Shown here piece after piece: positions 16,912-25,569 of a stretch of 64,000 nt of DNA. Source of the stretch: a bacterium (GTDB lineage Bacteria; Myxococcota_A; UBA9160; UBA4427). The stretch is taken from assembly GCA_024742285.1 (NCBI GenBank), contig JANSYR010000005.1:186001-250000 (forward strand), given 5' to 3'. The position numbers and the translations under genes were made by a program. Positions within the stretch are counted from its first letter, which is position 1. Each line of letters starts with the position of its first letter. The notes beneath the pieces are model-generated. The model was not told the origin of the DNA, searched no databases, and worked only from the letters and a program-made list of their open reading frames with translations.

Positions 16912-18102
16912 TCAGGCCGTCCCGCGAACCTCGTCGATCGTCGGGCCCACCCGATCCGCGATCGGGTTCAGCAGCTCCAGGTCGAAGCCGAAGACCCGCG
17001 CGGCGTTCAGCCCGAGCATGTCGCGGATCTCCCGGTCGTCCTCCACCTGCGCGAAGGTCTCGTTCATCTTCTCGCGGGTATGGGGCCAGGTTCCTTCGAG
17101 GTGCGGGTAGTCCGAGCCCCACATCAGCTTGTCGACGCCCATTTCGTATCGGAGGCCGCAGTCCTTCTTCGAGAGCATCGAGGCGCCGAAGAAGACCTGC
17201 CGCTCGTAGTACTCGGTGGGCGACATCGTGAGACCCTTGCCGAAGTACTTGAAGAGCGGCGACTCGTAGTGCATGTCGAACTGCTCGAGCTTGTCGAGGA
17301 TCCAGCGCGAGCCCTGCTCGGTCATGATCAGCTTGAGGTTCGGGTAACGCTCGAAGACGCCGGCCCAGACGAACGCCGTGAAGGCCCGGTTGGCATACCA
17401 GGAGACCTCGTTCACGAACATGGCCGTGGCCGCCGGACTGTCGCCGTAGTCCGGGCTCCAGCCCGAGTGGGTGTGGACCGGCATGTCGAGCTCGTCGCAG
17501 GTCGCCCAGAGCTTCTCGTAGCGCGGGTCGTGGTAGAACTGATTGTCCCCCGTGCCGGCGGGGAGCATCACGCCGCCCCAGAGCCCCATCTGCTTCGCGT
17601 CGATCGTGTCCTGGCAGGCGACGTCGATGTCGTCGACGGTGATCATCGCGACGCCGGCGTGGCGCCCGGGATGCTCGTTGCACAGGTCGGCGAGCCAGCG
17701 ATTGTAGGCGCGCTGCCCTTCGAGATTCTCGGTCGGATCGACCTTCGTTCGGTACTGGAGCAGGCCTCCGCCGAAGGGCGCCTGCTGCGGAAAGATCACC
17801 TCGCCGGCGATTCCGTCGCTCTCGAGCTGCTCGATCCGCATTTTCGCGTCCCACTCGCCCTCGATGGCGCGCAGCACGGTCTGGTCGTTGTTGCGCGCGT
17901 CCTCGGCCTCCTGGTCGTAGAAGGTCCCGGTCCGCGCCTCCATCTCCGCTTCGTACGCGGCCTGCCATTCGTCGTAGCGGGCGCGGAGCTTCTCTGGGAG
18001 GTACTGGCGGTAGGTCGCGGGCTGCGCGCCGGCGTGGCAGTCGCTGCTGATGACCATGACGTTGCCGGAGGAGGGAAGCGGTTCCTGGAGGCGTTCTGAC
18101 AT
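16912..18102 (-). CDS. amidohydrolase-2 family metal hydrolase or decarboxylase
   Basis: A 396-residue TIM-barrel protein of the amidohydrolase_2 (ACMSD-like) group. Key sites are VISSDCHAG near the N terminus, VHTHSGW in the barrel, MTEQGSRW, and the terminal metal aspartate in WGSDYPHLEGTWP. Family members decarboxylate or hydrolyse aromatic and cyclic acids with a divalent metal. The first metal motif reads D-C-H rather than H-x-H, a change seen in this subgroup. Start ATG 18102. It lies 249 bp upstream of the SDR run on the same strand, so it may have its own promoter. Confidence 0.92.
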   Translation of the reverse strand: MSERLQEPLPSSGNVMVISSDCHAGAQPATYRQYLPEKLRARYDEWQAAYEAEMEARTGTFYDQEAEDARNNDQTVLRAIEGEWDAKMRIEQLESDGIAGEVIFPQQAPFGGGLLQYRTKVDPTENLEGQRAYNRWLADLCNEHPGRHAGVAMITVDDIDVACQDTIDAKQMGLWGGVMLPAGTGDNQFYHDPRYEKLWATCDELDMPVHTHSGWSPDYGDSPAATAMFVNEVSWYANRAFTAFVWAGVFERYPNLKLIMTEQGSRWILDKLEQFDMHYESPLFKYFGKGLTMSPTEYYERQVFFGASMLSKKDCGLRYEMGVDKLMWGSDYPHLEGTWPHTREKMNETFAQVEDDREIRDMLGLNAARVFGFDLELLNPIADRVGPTIDEVRGTA

Positions 18103-18293
18103 GGCGGGCTCCTGTTCGTGTCGTGCGTCGTCGCGGGAGGCGAATGTAGCGCGCGTGGCGCCGCCGCCGGCGGGTACTCGAACCCTCGATCGTGTGAGCG
18201 TACGGAGAGGATTGCGGGCGAGTTGCGCGCGCCCGCCCAGCGCGACCGGCCGATACGGGTGGCATCGCCGGCGTCCCGGCGCCGGAGCCTCGC

Positions 18294-18749
18294 ATGACGG
18301 AAAGGCCCTCGCCCTCGAGCGACACGGCAGAGCGGTCGATCCTGGCACGGGTCCTGAATCCGCATGGTCTCTCGACGCGCGGGATCGTCCTGCAGCTCGC
18401 GTTCTGCGTCGCCCTCGCGATCCTCGTCGTCGACCAGGTGGCGTCGTCGCTCTACTGGCCGGCCGAGGACGCGGACGAGATCCTCGTCGTCTCGAGCGAG
18501 CGATGCCCCTGGTCGCGGGCCGCGCGCCAACGGCTCGATGCGCACGGCGTCGACTATCGCGTGATCGATGCGCGAGAGGACTGGCTGGAGACCGGGCTCG
18601 CGGGGTGGGCGTACCAGTCGCTTTCGGTCCCCATCGTCGTGGTCGGCCCCGAGGTGATCCAGGGGTACGACGAACGACGCATCGATGCGGCGCTGGCCCG
18701 CCTCGGGCACGGGCTCCCCGACGAAACTGCGGTGCAGGTCTCGCGCTAG
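18294..18749 (+). CDS. membrane-anchored glutaredoxin-like protein
   Basis: A 151-residue protein. An N-terminal membrane helix (about residues 29-50, IVLQLAFCVALAILVVDQVA) is followed by a glutaredoxin domain with the redox motif CPWS, the cis-proline region SVPIVVVG and a C-terminal helix. With one cysteine in the active motif it resembles monothiol glutaredoxins, which use glutathione or pass iron-sulfur clusters, here at the membrane. ATG 18294 precedes a short basic leader. Its TAG stop shares the tetranucleotide CTAG with the stop of the convergent alpha/beta hydrolase. Confidence 0.82.
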   Translation: MTERPSPSSDTAERSILARVLNPHGLSTRGIVLQLAFCVALAILVVDQVASSLYWPAEDADEILVVSSERCPWSRAARQRLDAHGVDYRVIDAREDWLETGLAGWAYQSLSVPIVVVGPEVIQGYDERRIDAALARLGHGLPDETAVQVSR

Positions 18750-19639
18750 GGGATCTGCTGCCGGACGAAGAGCGCGACGCGCTCCATGGCGTGGGTCGCC
18801 TCCGGGAATGCGTCGCCGAGTCCGATGTAGCCGTGGACCATCTCCGCAGTCGTGTCGACGATCACCGACGCGCCCTCGCGGCTCGCGCGTTCGGCCAGGC
18901 GCGTCGAATCGTCGGAAGTCGTGTCGATTCCGCCGACGGACAGGTAGATCGGCGGAAGTCCGCCGAGCTTCGAGTGGAAGGGGGAGATGCCCGGGTCTTT
19001 GAGGTCGCCGTCCGGTCCGGCGTAGTCCTTGAAACGCGCCCGGATCCACTCCGCGCTCACGAACGGGTCGCGTCCGCGCGGGTTCATGGCGGCGTCTCCG
19101 GTCTGCTCGGCGTCGAGCCAGGGGGTGAGACCGACCATGCAGGCGGGCAGCGGGCCACCGGAGTCGCGCAGGGCGCACATCGCCGACAGGGCGAGGGCCC
19201 CGCCGCAGGAGTCTCCGATGAAGGCGATCCGCGACGGATCGACCCCCTGGGCGACGAGGGCCCGGAAGGCGGTCACCGTGTCGTTCATGGCGGCGGGGTA
19301 GGGCGCATCGTCCGCCCAGGTCCACTGGAAGCAGACGACCTTGCAGCCGATCTTCTCGGACATGAACTCGCCGTAGCTCAGGTAGTGGTCGATCACCGTC
19401 GACACGTAGGCGCCGCCGTGGACGTGCATCACGACGCGATCCGAGTCCGCGTTCTCCTCGGTGTAGATCCACTTGGCCTCGACGCCGTCGAGGTCGACCG
19501 GTTCCACGATCGTACCCGGGCTCGCGGCGTTCGGATGGATGGCGTGCATCTTCTCGCGAACGACGTCGATCGGGTCGTTGTGGTCGACGTTGCCGCCGGG
19601 GATTGCGGCCATCAGCGCGTCGTGTTCCTTGCTCGCCAT
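18746..19639 (-). CDS. alpha/beta hydrolase of the hormone-sensitive-lipase family
   Basis: A 297-residue esterase. The oxyanion motif HGGAYVS and nucleophile elbow GDSCGGAL are clear; the acid is probably in the GGIDTTSDDS region and the histidine in MVHGYIGL. HSL-family enzymes hydrolyse short-chain esters, lactones or steroid esters in the cytoplasm. Start ATG 19639 keeps the 55-residue N-terminal cap. The gene converges on the glutaredoxin-like gene, overlapping by 4 bp at a shared CTAG, and is divergent from the DsbA-like pair. Confidence 0.92.
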   Translation of the reverse strand: MASKEHDALMAAIPGGNVDHNDPIDVVREKMHAIHPNAASPGTIVEPVDLDGVEAKWIYTEENADSDRVVMHVHGGAYVSTVIDHYLSYGEFMSEKIGCKVVCFQWTWADDAPYPAAMNDTVTAFRALVAQGVDPSRIAFIGDSCGGALALSAMCALRDSGGPLPACMVGLTPWLDAEQTGDAAMNPRGRDPFVSAEWIRARFKDYAGPDGDLKDPGISPFHSKLGGLPPIYLSVGGIDTTSDDSTRLAERASREGASVIVDTTAEMVHGYIGLGDAFPEATHAMERVALFVRQQIP

Positions 19640-19796
19640 CGGTGTTCTCCTTCTCGTTCGGTCGAAGCCGAGTATAAGCAGGTTTCGGGGCGCGCGATTG
19701 CGCTCCCAGGAGGGCCTCCCCGCGGCTGACTCCGAGGTCGGCCCGATCTCCCGCGCCGCCGCGGCACGGATCCGGGGCCTCGAGTAGCTTCGCTCC

Positions 19797-20504
19797 ATGA
19801 GCACCGATTTCGCCGCCCTGCGCGGAGACGCGCGTCTCGCCGTCTACATCGACCTCAAGAGCCCCTACGCCTATCTGGCGATCGAGCCGACGCGCGACAT
19901 GGCGCGCGCGCTCGGTGTGGACATCGACTGGCGTCCCTTCACCCTCGACATCCCGAGCTATCTCGGCTCGGCGAAGCTTTCGAAGGGGAGCAAGACGGTC
20001 GAGAAGAGCGAGCGGACGCCGACCCAGTGGTCCGGCGTGAAATACGCCTACATGGACGCACGTCGCTACGCGAACCTGACGGGTCGGACCGTACGCGGGA
20101 CGACCAAGATCTGGGACTCGAGCCAGGCCGGCGTGATGTTCCTCTGGGCGAAGCACCACGGCGCCGACGCCCTCGATCGCGTGATCGACGTCGCCTATCC
20201 ACCGTTCTGGAAGCGCGAGCTGGACATCGACGACGTCGCCGTGCTCGAGGACGTCCTCGCGCAGGCGGACGTCCCCGCCGAGGGTTTTCGCGACTTCCTG
20301 GCGGGCGAGGGGCGGACCGAACACGACGCGATCAACGAGGCCGCGTTCGCCGCGGGGGTCTATGGCGTGCCGACGTATCTCGTCGAAGGCGAAGCCTGGT
20401 TCGGCCGGGAGCATCTGCCGCGGGTCGCCTGGATCCTCGGTGGGCGGGAGGGGCGCGCGCCCGGAGTCGCCAACCTCCGCTTCGCCGACGGGTTGCCGGC
20501 ATGA
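19797..20504 (+). CDS. DsbA-fold protein related to 2-hydroxychromene-2-carboxylate isomerase (copy 1)
   Basis: A 235-residue thioredoxin/DsbA-fold protein. The N-terminal VYIDLKSPYAYLAIEPT is the HCCA-isomerase/kappa-GST signature (SPYxYL), and the cis-proline loop is GVPTYLVEGEAWFGREHLP. There is no CxxC, so it is not an oxidoreductase; relatives bind glutathione and isomerise aromatic breakdown products. It is followed with a 4 bp overlap by a diverged paralogue, implying a paired or heterodimeric role. Confidence 0.86.
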   Translation: MSTDFAALRGDARLAVYIDLKSPYAYLAIEPTRDMARALGVDIDWRPFTLDIPSYLGSAKLSKGSKTVEKSERTPTQWSGVKYAYMDARRYANLTGRTVRGTTKIWDSSQAGVMFLWAKHHGADALDRVIDVAYPPFWKRELDIDDVAVLEDVLAQADVPAEGFRDFLAGEGRTEHDAINEAAFAAGVYGVPTYLVEGEAWFGREHLPRVAWILGGREGRAPGVANLRFADGLPA

Positions 20505-21145
20505 GCTACGACGATCAGCTCGACGAAGCGACGCTCACGGTCCTGTTGGACGCGCGTCAGCCCCTCGCGTATCTGGCGCTCGGTCCGACGATCGAGCTCG
20601 GGAGGCGTCGGGGCCTCGAGATCAACTGGCTGCCGTGCAGCGTCTCCCCGCTGAAACCGCCGCCGCCGGAGAGCGAGGGCGACGACCGGAGCGTCGCGCA
20701 TCGTCGCAACCGCTCGCGGATGATCGCGCGGGAGATCGAGACCTATGGGGAGGCGCAGGGCCTCACACTCCGCGACTACTACCGGAACGGCGACTGGTCC
20801 GTGCTCGCACTCGCCTGGCTCTTCGTTCGCGAACACGCGCGTGCGTCGCTCGAGGCCTTCCTCGAGGCGGCCTTCGCGGCGTACTGGGCCGTCGAGCTGG
20901 ACCCGATGGACGTGGCAGCGGTCGCGAAGCACGTCGCCGAGGCGGGCGTGAGCGCCGACGACTTCACGGCGTGGGCGGGGAGCGGCGGACCCGAGGCCGC
21001 CGAGGCCATCGCCGCGACGCTGCGTTCGCGCGGCATGTCCGGCGCGCCGGCGTATCTGGTGGCGGGCGAGTATTTCCAGGGGCGGCAGCACCTGCCGATG
21101 ATCGAGTGGCTCCTGGACGGCCAGGAGGGGCCCGGGCCGATCTGA
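20501..21145 (+). CDS. DsbA-fold HCCA-isomerase-like protein (copy 2, diverged)
   Basis: A 214-residue paralogue of the preceding gene. The N-terminal block is altered to LLDARQPLAYLALGPT and the cis-proline loop reads GAPAYLVAGEYFQGRQHLP. The catalytic serine/tyrosine of the SPYAYL motif has become QPLAYL, so this copy may be a non-catalytic partner. It ends at TGA 21143-21145, but the same frame stays open with good coding character to 21304. ATG 20501 overlaps the upstream stop. Confidence 0.82.
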   Translation: MSYDDQLDEATLTVLLDARQPLAYLALGPTIELGRRRGLEINWLPCSVSPLKPPPPESEGDDRSVAHRRNRSRMIAREIETYGEAQGLTLRDYYRNGDWSVLALAWLFVREHARASLEAFLEAAFAAYWAVELDPMDVAAVAKHVAEAGVSADDFTAWAGSGGPEAAEAIAATLRSRGMSGAPAYLVAGEYFQGRQHLPMIEWLLDGQEGPGPI

Positions 21146-21304
21146 ACCGAACGTGACCCGGGAGGAGAGGGCGTCGGAACGCTCGACGAGGAGCCGCCCG
21201 GACCGGGCCGCGTCCACGTGAACGCCGAGCACGAGGAACCGTGGTTCGCGATCGCCGACGAAGTTCCCCTGCACGCGGGGATGCCTGGCGAAGGCGACGA
21301 CTAG
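21146..21304 (+). other. open in-frame tail after the second DsbA-like gene; possible lost or readthrough C terminus
   Basis: Directly after the TGA at 21143-21145, 52 further codons run in the same frame to TAG at 21302-21304. Codons have G or C in the third position almost throughout, and the peptide (with HEEPWFAIADEVPLHAGMPG) looks like ordinary protein rather than frame-shifted noise. Its TAG shares the palindromic CTAG (21301-21304) with the stop of the convergent oxygenase, the same arrangement seen at three other convergent gene ends here. A premature stop, a base error in assembly, or a tiny separate gene starting at an internal GTG could all explain it. Confidence 0.4.
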
Positions 21305-22191
21305 CGGTCCACGTACTCGGGAAAGTGGGCCATCGCGCGCGTCAGATAGGCCTCGTAGGTCTCGTTCCCGATCGGCGCGTCCCAGCGCGGTTCCAGAAAG
21401 AAGGGGATCGAGAGCCGGGCCCCTTCCGTCGGGACCACGCGGTGGACCGTCGCCGGGTAGCGATCTCCGGACAGGATCTGGAGGGCGCGGCCGGTGTTCA
21501 CGACGAACGCGCCCTCGAGGTAGGGCACGTCGATCCAGCGCCGCTCTCTCGTGCGGACCTGCAGGCCGCCCTGACGATCCTGGTGGAGCAGGGTCAGGAC
21601 GTCGCTGTCGTAGTGCGCGTCGCAGAAGAGGGCGGGGGTCTCGGGGTCGCCGGAGTCGATCGCGGTCTCCGTCGGATAGCGGTTGAAGCGGAGCGTCGTC
21701 TGCGCCGTCGGGCGCGCGAGCGCGTCGTCGGCCCATCCGGGCGCCGCCTCGATCGCCGCGAGGGCTTCCCGGGCGATCCGGGTGCCGAGCGGCGTCATCG
21801 CCTCGAACCAGGCGTCGACGGCCTGCGCGAAGGACGGGTCGAGGCGCTCGGGAAGCACGTTGCGTTCGTAGTAGGGACGCGCGAGGAGCGAGGCGTCGTC
21901 CAGACGCGGGTCTCCCAGGTCGAGGCCCTCCTTGCCGTGGACGTCGCTCGGGAAGTAGCCGCGGTAGCGGTTCGTCGCCGACGGGTTCCAGCGCCTCGGA
22001 GCGCTCCCCCGCTTCGCGTCGTCCGGCAGCGCGAAGAAGGCGTGGGCGGCCTCCACGATGTCGCGCAGCAGGTCTGGATCGACGCCGTGGCCCACCACGA
22101 CTACGAATCCGATCTCTTCGAACGCGCGCCGGAGGGACGCGCGGACGAGGGCGTCGTCCGCCTCGAGATCGACGATCGGGATCCCGCTCAC
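21301..22191 (-). CDS. isopenicillin-N-synthase-like 2-oxoglutarate/Fe(II) dioxygenase
   Basis: A 296-residue non-haem iron oxygenase. The iron ligands appear as H-x-D in FCDAHYDSDVLTLL and the distal histidine in PATVHRVV, followed by the 2-oxoglutarate arginine in ARLSIPFF. The N terminus VGHGVDPDLL is the DIOX_N region. Members hydroxylate, desaturate or close rings on small molecules. The GTG start at 22191 overlaps the stop of the upstream VOC gene (GTGA), so they are translationally coupled. Confidence 0.92.
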   Translation of the reverse strand: MSGIPIVDLEADDALVRASLRRAFEEIGFVVVVGHGVDPDLLRDIVEAAHAFFALPDDAKRGSAPRRWNPSATNRYRGYFPSDVHGKEGLDLGDPRLDDASLLARPYYERNVLPERLDPSFAQAVDAWFEAMTPLGTRIAREALAAIEAAPGWADDALARPTAQTTLRFNRYPTETAIDSGDPETPALFCDAHYDSDVLTLLHQDRQGGLQVRTRERRWIDVPYLEGAFVVNTGRALQILSGDRYPATVHRVVPTEGARLSIPFFLEPRWDAPIGNETYEAYLTRAMAHFPEYVDR

Positions 22192-23126
22192 TCGGCCCTG
22201 ATCTTCGGCGTCTCGATCAGCTCGAGCATCGTGCCATCCGGGTCGCGAAAGAAGACCGCGTTGAGCCCGTCGATCATCGGCAGGTCCGGTCCCATCTCGA
22301 GCCAGCACGGCCCCGAGTGCTCGACCCCGAGGCGGTCGAGCTCTTCGCAGCACTCGGTGGCGTCGGCGACCTGGAAGGCCATGCGGAAGGGGCCCAGGTG
22401 GTTCGCTTCGACGAGGGGCCGGCCGATGGGTTTCGGATCGATCCACTCGAGCAGATCGAGAATGAAGGATTCGGGGTGCCCGCCGACGGCGAGGAAGTCC
22501 GCGCGGTAGCGACAATCTCCGTCGAACCCGAATCCCTCGCCGCTCGCCGCCGGCGGTTCGGCTCGCGGCGCGATCGGCTGCACGCCGAGGACCCGCTGGT
22601 ACCACGCGCTCGAGACGTCGAGGTCGCTGCAGTTGATGTTGATGTGGGACATCCGCACGGGGCCGGGGGAGCGCCGCTCGACGAACTCGACGCAGGTGCC
22701 ATCCGGGTCGTCGCAGCAGAAGAATCGGACGTCCTCGCCCTCGAGGACGGGGGTCGAGACGACGCCGCTCCGCGTGCGCACGCCGGCGGAGATCATCTTC
22801 GCGTACTGCCCGTCGAGATCCTCGACGGCGAGGCAGACGCGCATGAAGCCCAGGTGATTGGCCGCGGGAGGGGGCGTGCCGACCGGGCCCGGCGTCTGCC
22901 ATTCGAGCAGGTCGACCGCCGGGCCGCCCTGGGCGCGGTCGTCGTGGAGGAGATACGCGTCCCAGACGACCTGGCCCGTCAGTCCGAACCCTTCTCCGGC
23001 CTGGGGTGCCGGCCGGGTATGGGATTGCGGCTCGAGTCCGACGAGGTCCCGGTAGAACCTCAAGGACTGCTCGAGGTTCGAGCAGTTCACGTTGACGTGG
23101 GTGACCGCCTGGAGGGAGAGGGCCAT
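22188..23126 (-). CDS. two-domain VOC (glyoxalase/extradiol-dioxygenase-like) protein
   Basis: A 312-residue protein made of two vicinal-oxygen-chelate modules. The first starts AVTHVNVNCSNLEQSLRFYRDLVGL and ends FFCCDDPDGTCVEFVE; the second starts MSHININCSDLDVSSAWYQRVLGV and ends FFRDPDGTMLELIE. The metal positions expected in extradiol dioxygenases (H..H..E) are partly present (His near each first strand, Glu in each last strand). It might cleave or rearrange a catechol-like intermediate, or be a lyase. It lies between the crotonase and oxygenase genes in one run. Confidence 0.9.
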   Translation of the reverse strand: MALSLQAVTHVNVNCSNLEQSLRFYRDLVGLEPQSHTRPAPQAGEGFGLTGQVVWDAYLLHDDRAQGGPAVDLLEWQTPGPVGTPPPAANHLGFMRVCLAVEDLDGQYAKMISAGVRTRSGVVSTPVLEGEDVRFFCCDDPDGTCVEFVERRSPGPVRMSHININCSDLDVSSAWYQRVLGVQPIAPRAEPPAASGEGFGFDGDCRYRADFLAVGGHPESFILDLLEWIDPKPIGRPLVEANHLGPFRMAFQVADATECCEELDRLGVEHSGPCWLEMGPDLPMIDGLNAVFFRDPDGTMLELIETPKIRAE

Positions 23127-23139
23127 GGGGACTTCGCTC

Positions 23140-23922
23140 CTACTGCTTCCGACCGCGTTCCATGATGCCGGCGCGGCGTTCGCCGATCTTCGCCGAATCG
23201 ATCTGCTTCGACGACTCGATGCCGACCTCGAGCTCGTACGCCATCGCGTCGTCGAAGTGCATCGAGTAGCCGGTGTCGATCATCGTCTTCACCTGCTCCA
23301 TCACGCCGGGCACGCAGCTGCAGATGTCGCGGGCGAGGGCCTTGGCCTCCTCGAGCAGGCTCTCCGGTTCGCAGACCCGGTTCGCGAGTCCCCACGCGTA
23401 GGCACGCTCCGCCGAGAGCGCGTTGCCGGAGAGGCTGATCTCCTTGGCGCGGTTGATGCCGATGATCCGGGGCAGGCGCTGGGAGAGGCCCCAGCCCGGG
23501 ACGATCCCGACCCGCGCGTGGGTGTCGAGGAAGTTCGCGCCCTTCGCGACGAAGATCATGTCGCAGGCCAGCGCCATCTCGAAGCCCGCCGTGGCAGCGG
23601 CCCCGTTGACTGCCGCGATCACCGGCCCCGAGAAGTTCTCGAAGCCCGCGCGCATCGCATCCTGACCCGCCACGGACAGCTCGTACCCGGTCTGTCCGTC
23701 GGTCCCTCCGCCGATCTCTTTCAGATCCATGCCGGCGCAGAAGGATCGGCCCGCGCCGGTCAGGACGATCGCGCGGATCTCGGGGTCCTGCTCGAGGGCA
23801 GCGAGGGTGTCGCCGATCGCGATCCGCAGCTCGGCGTTGAGCGCATTGCGCTGCTCCGGTCGATTGAGGGTCACGATCGCGATCGGCGATTCGCGTTCGA
23901 CGAGCAGGACGGGTTCGGACAT
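23140..23922 (-). CDS. enoyl-CoA hydratase/isomerase family protein
   Basis: A 260-residue crotonase. Oxyanion-hole blocks are SFCAGMDLKEIGG and VNGAAATAGFEMALACD, with GIVPGWGLSQRLPR downstream. The first catalytic glutamate position is retained in GFEMAL, but the second, usually in a QPE block, reads DTHARVG, a common variant whose reaction may be hydration, isomerisation or hydrolysis. It probably processes an acyl-CoA made by neighbouring SDRs. It is 7 bp downstream of the SDR gene. Confidence 0.93.
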   Translation of the reverse strand: MSEPVLLVERESPIAIVTLNRPEQRNALNAELRIAIGDTLAALEQDPEIRAIVLTGAGRSFCAGMDLKEIGGGTDGQTGYELSVAGQDAMRAGFENFSGPVIAAVNGAAATAGFEMALACDMIFVAKGANFLDTHARVGIVPGWGLSQRLPRIIGINRAKEISLSGNALSAERAYAWGLANRVCEPESLLEEAKALARDICSCVPGVMEQVKTMIDTGYSMHFDDAMAYELEVGIESSKQIDSAKIGERRAGIMERGRKQ

Positions 23923-23929
23923 GGGGACC

Positions 23930-24700
23930 TCATAGATCGTGGGCGTTCACTTGAATGCCGCCGTCGACGCCGAGCACCTGGCCCGTGACGAAGGAGGAGC
24001 GCTCGGAGCAGAGATAGGCGACGGCGTCGGCGATCTCGTGCGGACGGCCGAAGCGGCGCATCGCGTGCACCGCCGCCGTCTGCTCGCGGATCCCGGGATT
24101 CGCATCGAGGTAGGTCGCCATCCCCGGCGTCTCGATCCCCCCCGGCGCGACCGAGTTCGCCCGGATCCCGCGCTGGGCGTACTCCCCTGCGATCGTCTTG
24201 GTGAGTGCGATCACGCCGCCCTTGCTCGCGGCGTAGGCGGCCTGGGTGACCTGGCCCTTGATGCCCGACATCGACGAGATGTTCACGATCGAGCCGCCCC
24301 CGCTCTCGAGCATCGCGGGGATCTCGTGCTTGCAGCAGAGCCAGACGCCCGTCAGGGTGACCGAGAGGCAGCGGTCCCAGCGCTTGCGGTCGAGCTCGTG
24401 GGTCGGATGGAAGCCCGCGCCGAGGGCGGCGTTGTTCGACGCACAGTGGAGGGCTCCGAAACGCTCGACGGTCTTCGCGACCATCGCCTGGACCGCGTCC
24501 TCGTCGGAGACGTCCGTATGGATCGCGAGGGCCTCGGCGCCGGCTTCGTCGAGGAGCGCGGCGGTCTCGCGCGCACGCTCTTCGTCCCAGTCGGCGACGG
24601 CGACCTTCGCGCCCTCGCGGGCGAGGACCTCACACGTGACGCGGCCGATCCCCGAGCCGCCGCCGGTCACGAGGGCGACCCTGCCTTCGAGCAGACCCAT
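23930..24700 (-). CDS. classical SDR family oxidoreductase
   Basis: A 256-residue classical SDR with the cofactor loop TGGGSGIG, the variant NNAALG in place of NNAG, catalytic serine in ISSMSG, and YAASKGG. The NAD acidic residue is present in VAVADWDEE, so NAD(H) is likely. The ending FVTGQVLGVDGGIQVNAHDL is standard. It probably oxidises a 3-hydroxyacyl-CoA or cyclic alcohol. Its ATG shares a base with the upstream TGA (TGATG). Confidence 0.94.
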   Translation of the reverse strand: MGLLEGRVALVTGGGSGIGRVTCEVLAREGAKVAVADWDEERARETAALLDEAGAEALAIHTDVSDEDAVQAMVAKTVERFGALHCASNNAALGAGFHPTHELDRKRWDRCLSVTLTGVWLCCKHEIPAMLESGGGSIVNISSMSGIKGQVTQAAYAASKGGVIALTKTIAGEYAQRGIRANSVAPGGIETPGMATYLDANPGIREQTAAVHAMRRFGRPHEIADAVAYLCSERSSFVTGQVLGVDGGIQVNAHDL

Positions 24701-25569
24701 CAACGGCGGTCCTTCTTCGGCGGGGGCCAACCGGGCACGAGCGCGTGGTCCTTCGCGAAGCGCGGCGCGTGGAAGGTCTCGCCACTCCGCTCCGCCGCTT
24801 CCGGATTCGTGAGGAGCCAGACGAGCATCTGCGCGGGGACTTCGGGCGGGGCGCCCACCGAGATGTACTGCTGGTAGATCGGGTCGTCCTTCCCGTAGCG
24901 CGCGAGCTGGGCCTCGGTCGGGACGTACCCCGGGTCGATGTTGTAGGCACGGATCCCCTGGTCGTTGAACTCGACGTGGAGGAAGCCGGCCATCCGGTGG
25001 AACGCGCTCTTCGACGCGCCGTAGGCGAAGCCCCAACCGCCTTCGCTCACCTTGTTCGGCGGATCGTGCTGGCCGGCGTTGCTCGTCATGTTGACGATCG
25101 TGCCACTCCCGCGTTCGAGCATGTGAGCCAGGACCTTGCGCGTCAGATAGAGCTGGTTGAAGAAGTTGCCCTGGAAGACGAGCTCGAGCTTGTCCTCCGG
25201 CAGCTCCATCATCGGGTCCATCACACCGGCGCCCTGATAGATGCCGTTGTTGAAGAGCACGTCGATCTGGCCCCACTCGGCCAGGGTCTTCTCGAAGGCG
25301 GCGTCGATCGAGTCCCGGTCGAGCAGGTCGAGCCGCAGCGGCAGCGCTCGCTGGCCGCGCTCCTCGACGAGCTGCGCCGTCTCCTCGACGCTCCCGGGGA
25401 GCGCCGTCTGCTCTCCGGCCTCGGCGCTCGAGGCCGCGTAGTCGTGGGTCTGTCCCGCCTGCAGCGTGCGCGCGGTCACGACCACGTCGAATCCGGCTTC
25501 GGCGAGGGCGAGGCTGCCGGCCTTGCCGATGCCTCGGCTGGCACCGGTCACGAAGGCGATGGGCGACAT
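24700..25569 (-). CDS. SDR family oxidoreductase (atypical, NNG motif)
   Basis: A 289-residue SDR. Cofactor loop TGASRGIG, core strand IDVLFNNGIYQG (NNG rather than NNAG), catalytic serine in NMTSNAGQ and YGASKSA. An insertion after the serine (HDPPNKVSEGGWGFA) widens the active site. The arginine in the second strand (VVVTARTLQ) suggests NADP. ATG 25569 gives the normal N terminus MSPIAFVTG. It is the first gene of the five-gene run ending in the oxygenase and is divergent from the acetoacetate-decarboxylase-like gene. Confidence 0.92.
   Translation of the reverse strand: MSPIAFVTGASRGIGKAGSLALAEAGFDVVVTARTLQAGQTHDYAASSAEAGEQTALPGSVEETAQLVEERGQRALPLRLDLLDRDSIDAAFEKTLAEWGQIDVLFNNGIYQGAGVMDPMMELPEDKLELVFQGNFFNQLYLTRKVLAHMLERGSGTIVNMTSNAGQHDPPNKVSEGGWGFAYGASKSAFHRMAGFLHVEFNDQGIRAYNIDPGYVPTEAQLARYGKDDPIYQQYISVGAPPEVPAQMLVWLLTNPEAAERSGETFHAPRFAKDHALVPGWPPPKKDRR

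Noticed and set aside
18171-18188. A minus-strand tRNA T-arm-like sequence (GGGTTCGAGTACCC) upstream of the amidohydrolase gene
   Set aside because: No anticodon arm, D arm or acceptor stem could be assembled around it, and the stem is only four pairs.
21143-21145. TGA read as selenocysteine
   Set aside because: I see no bacterial SECIS-like hairpin directly after it, and no selenoprotein family fits; a nonsense change or base error is simpler.
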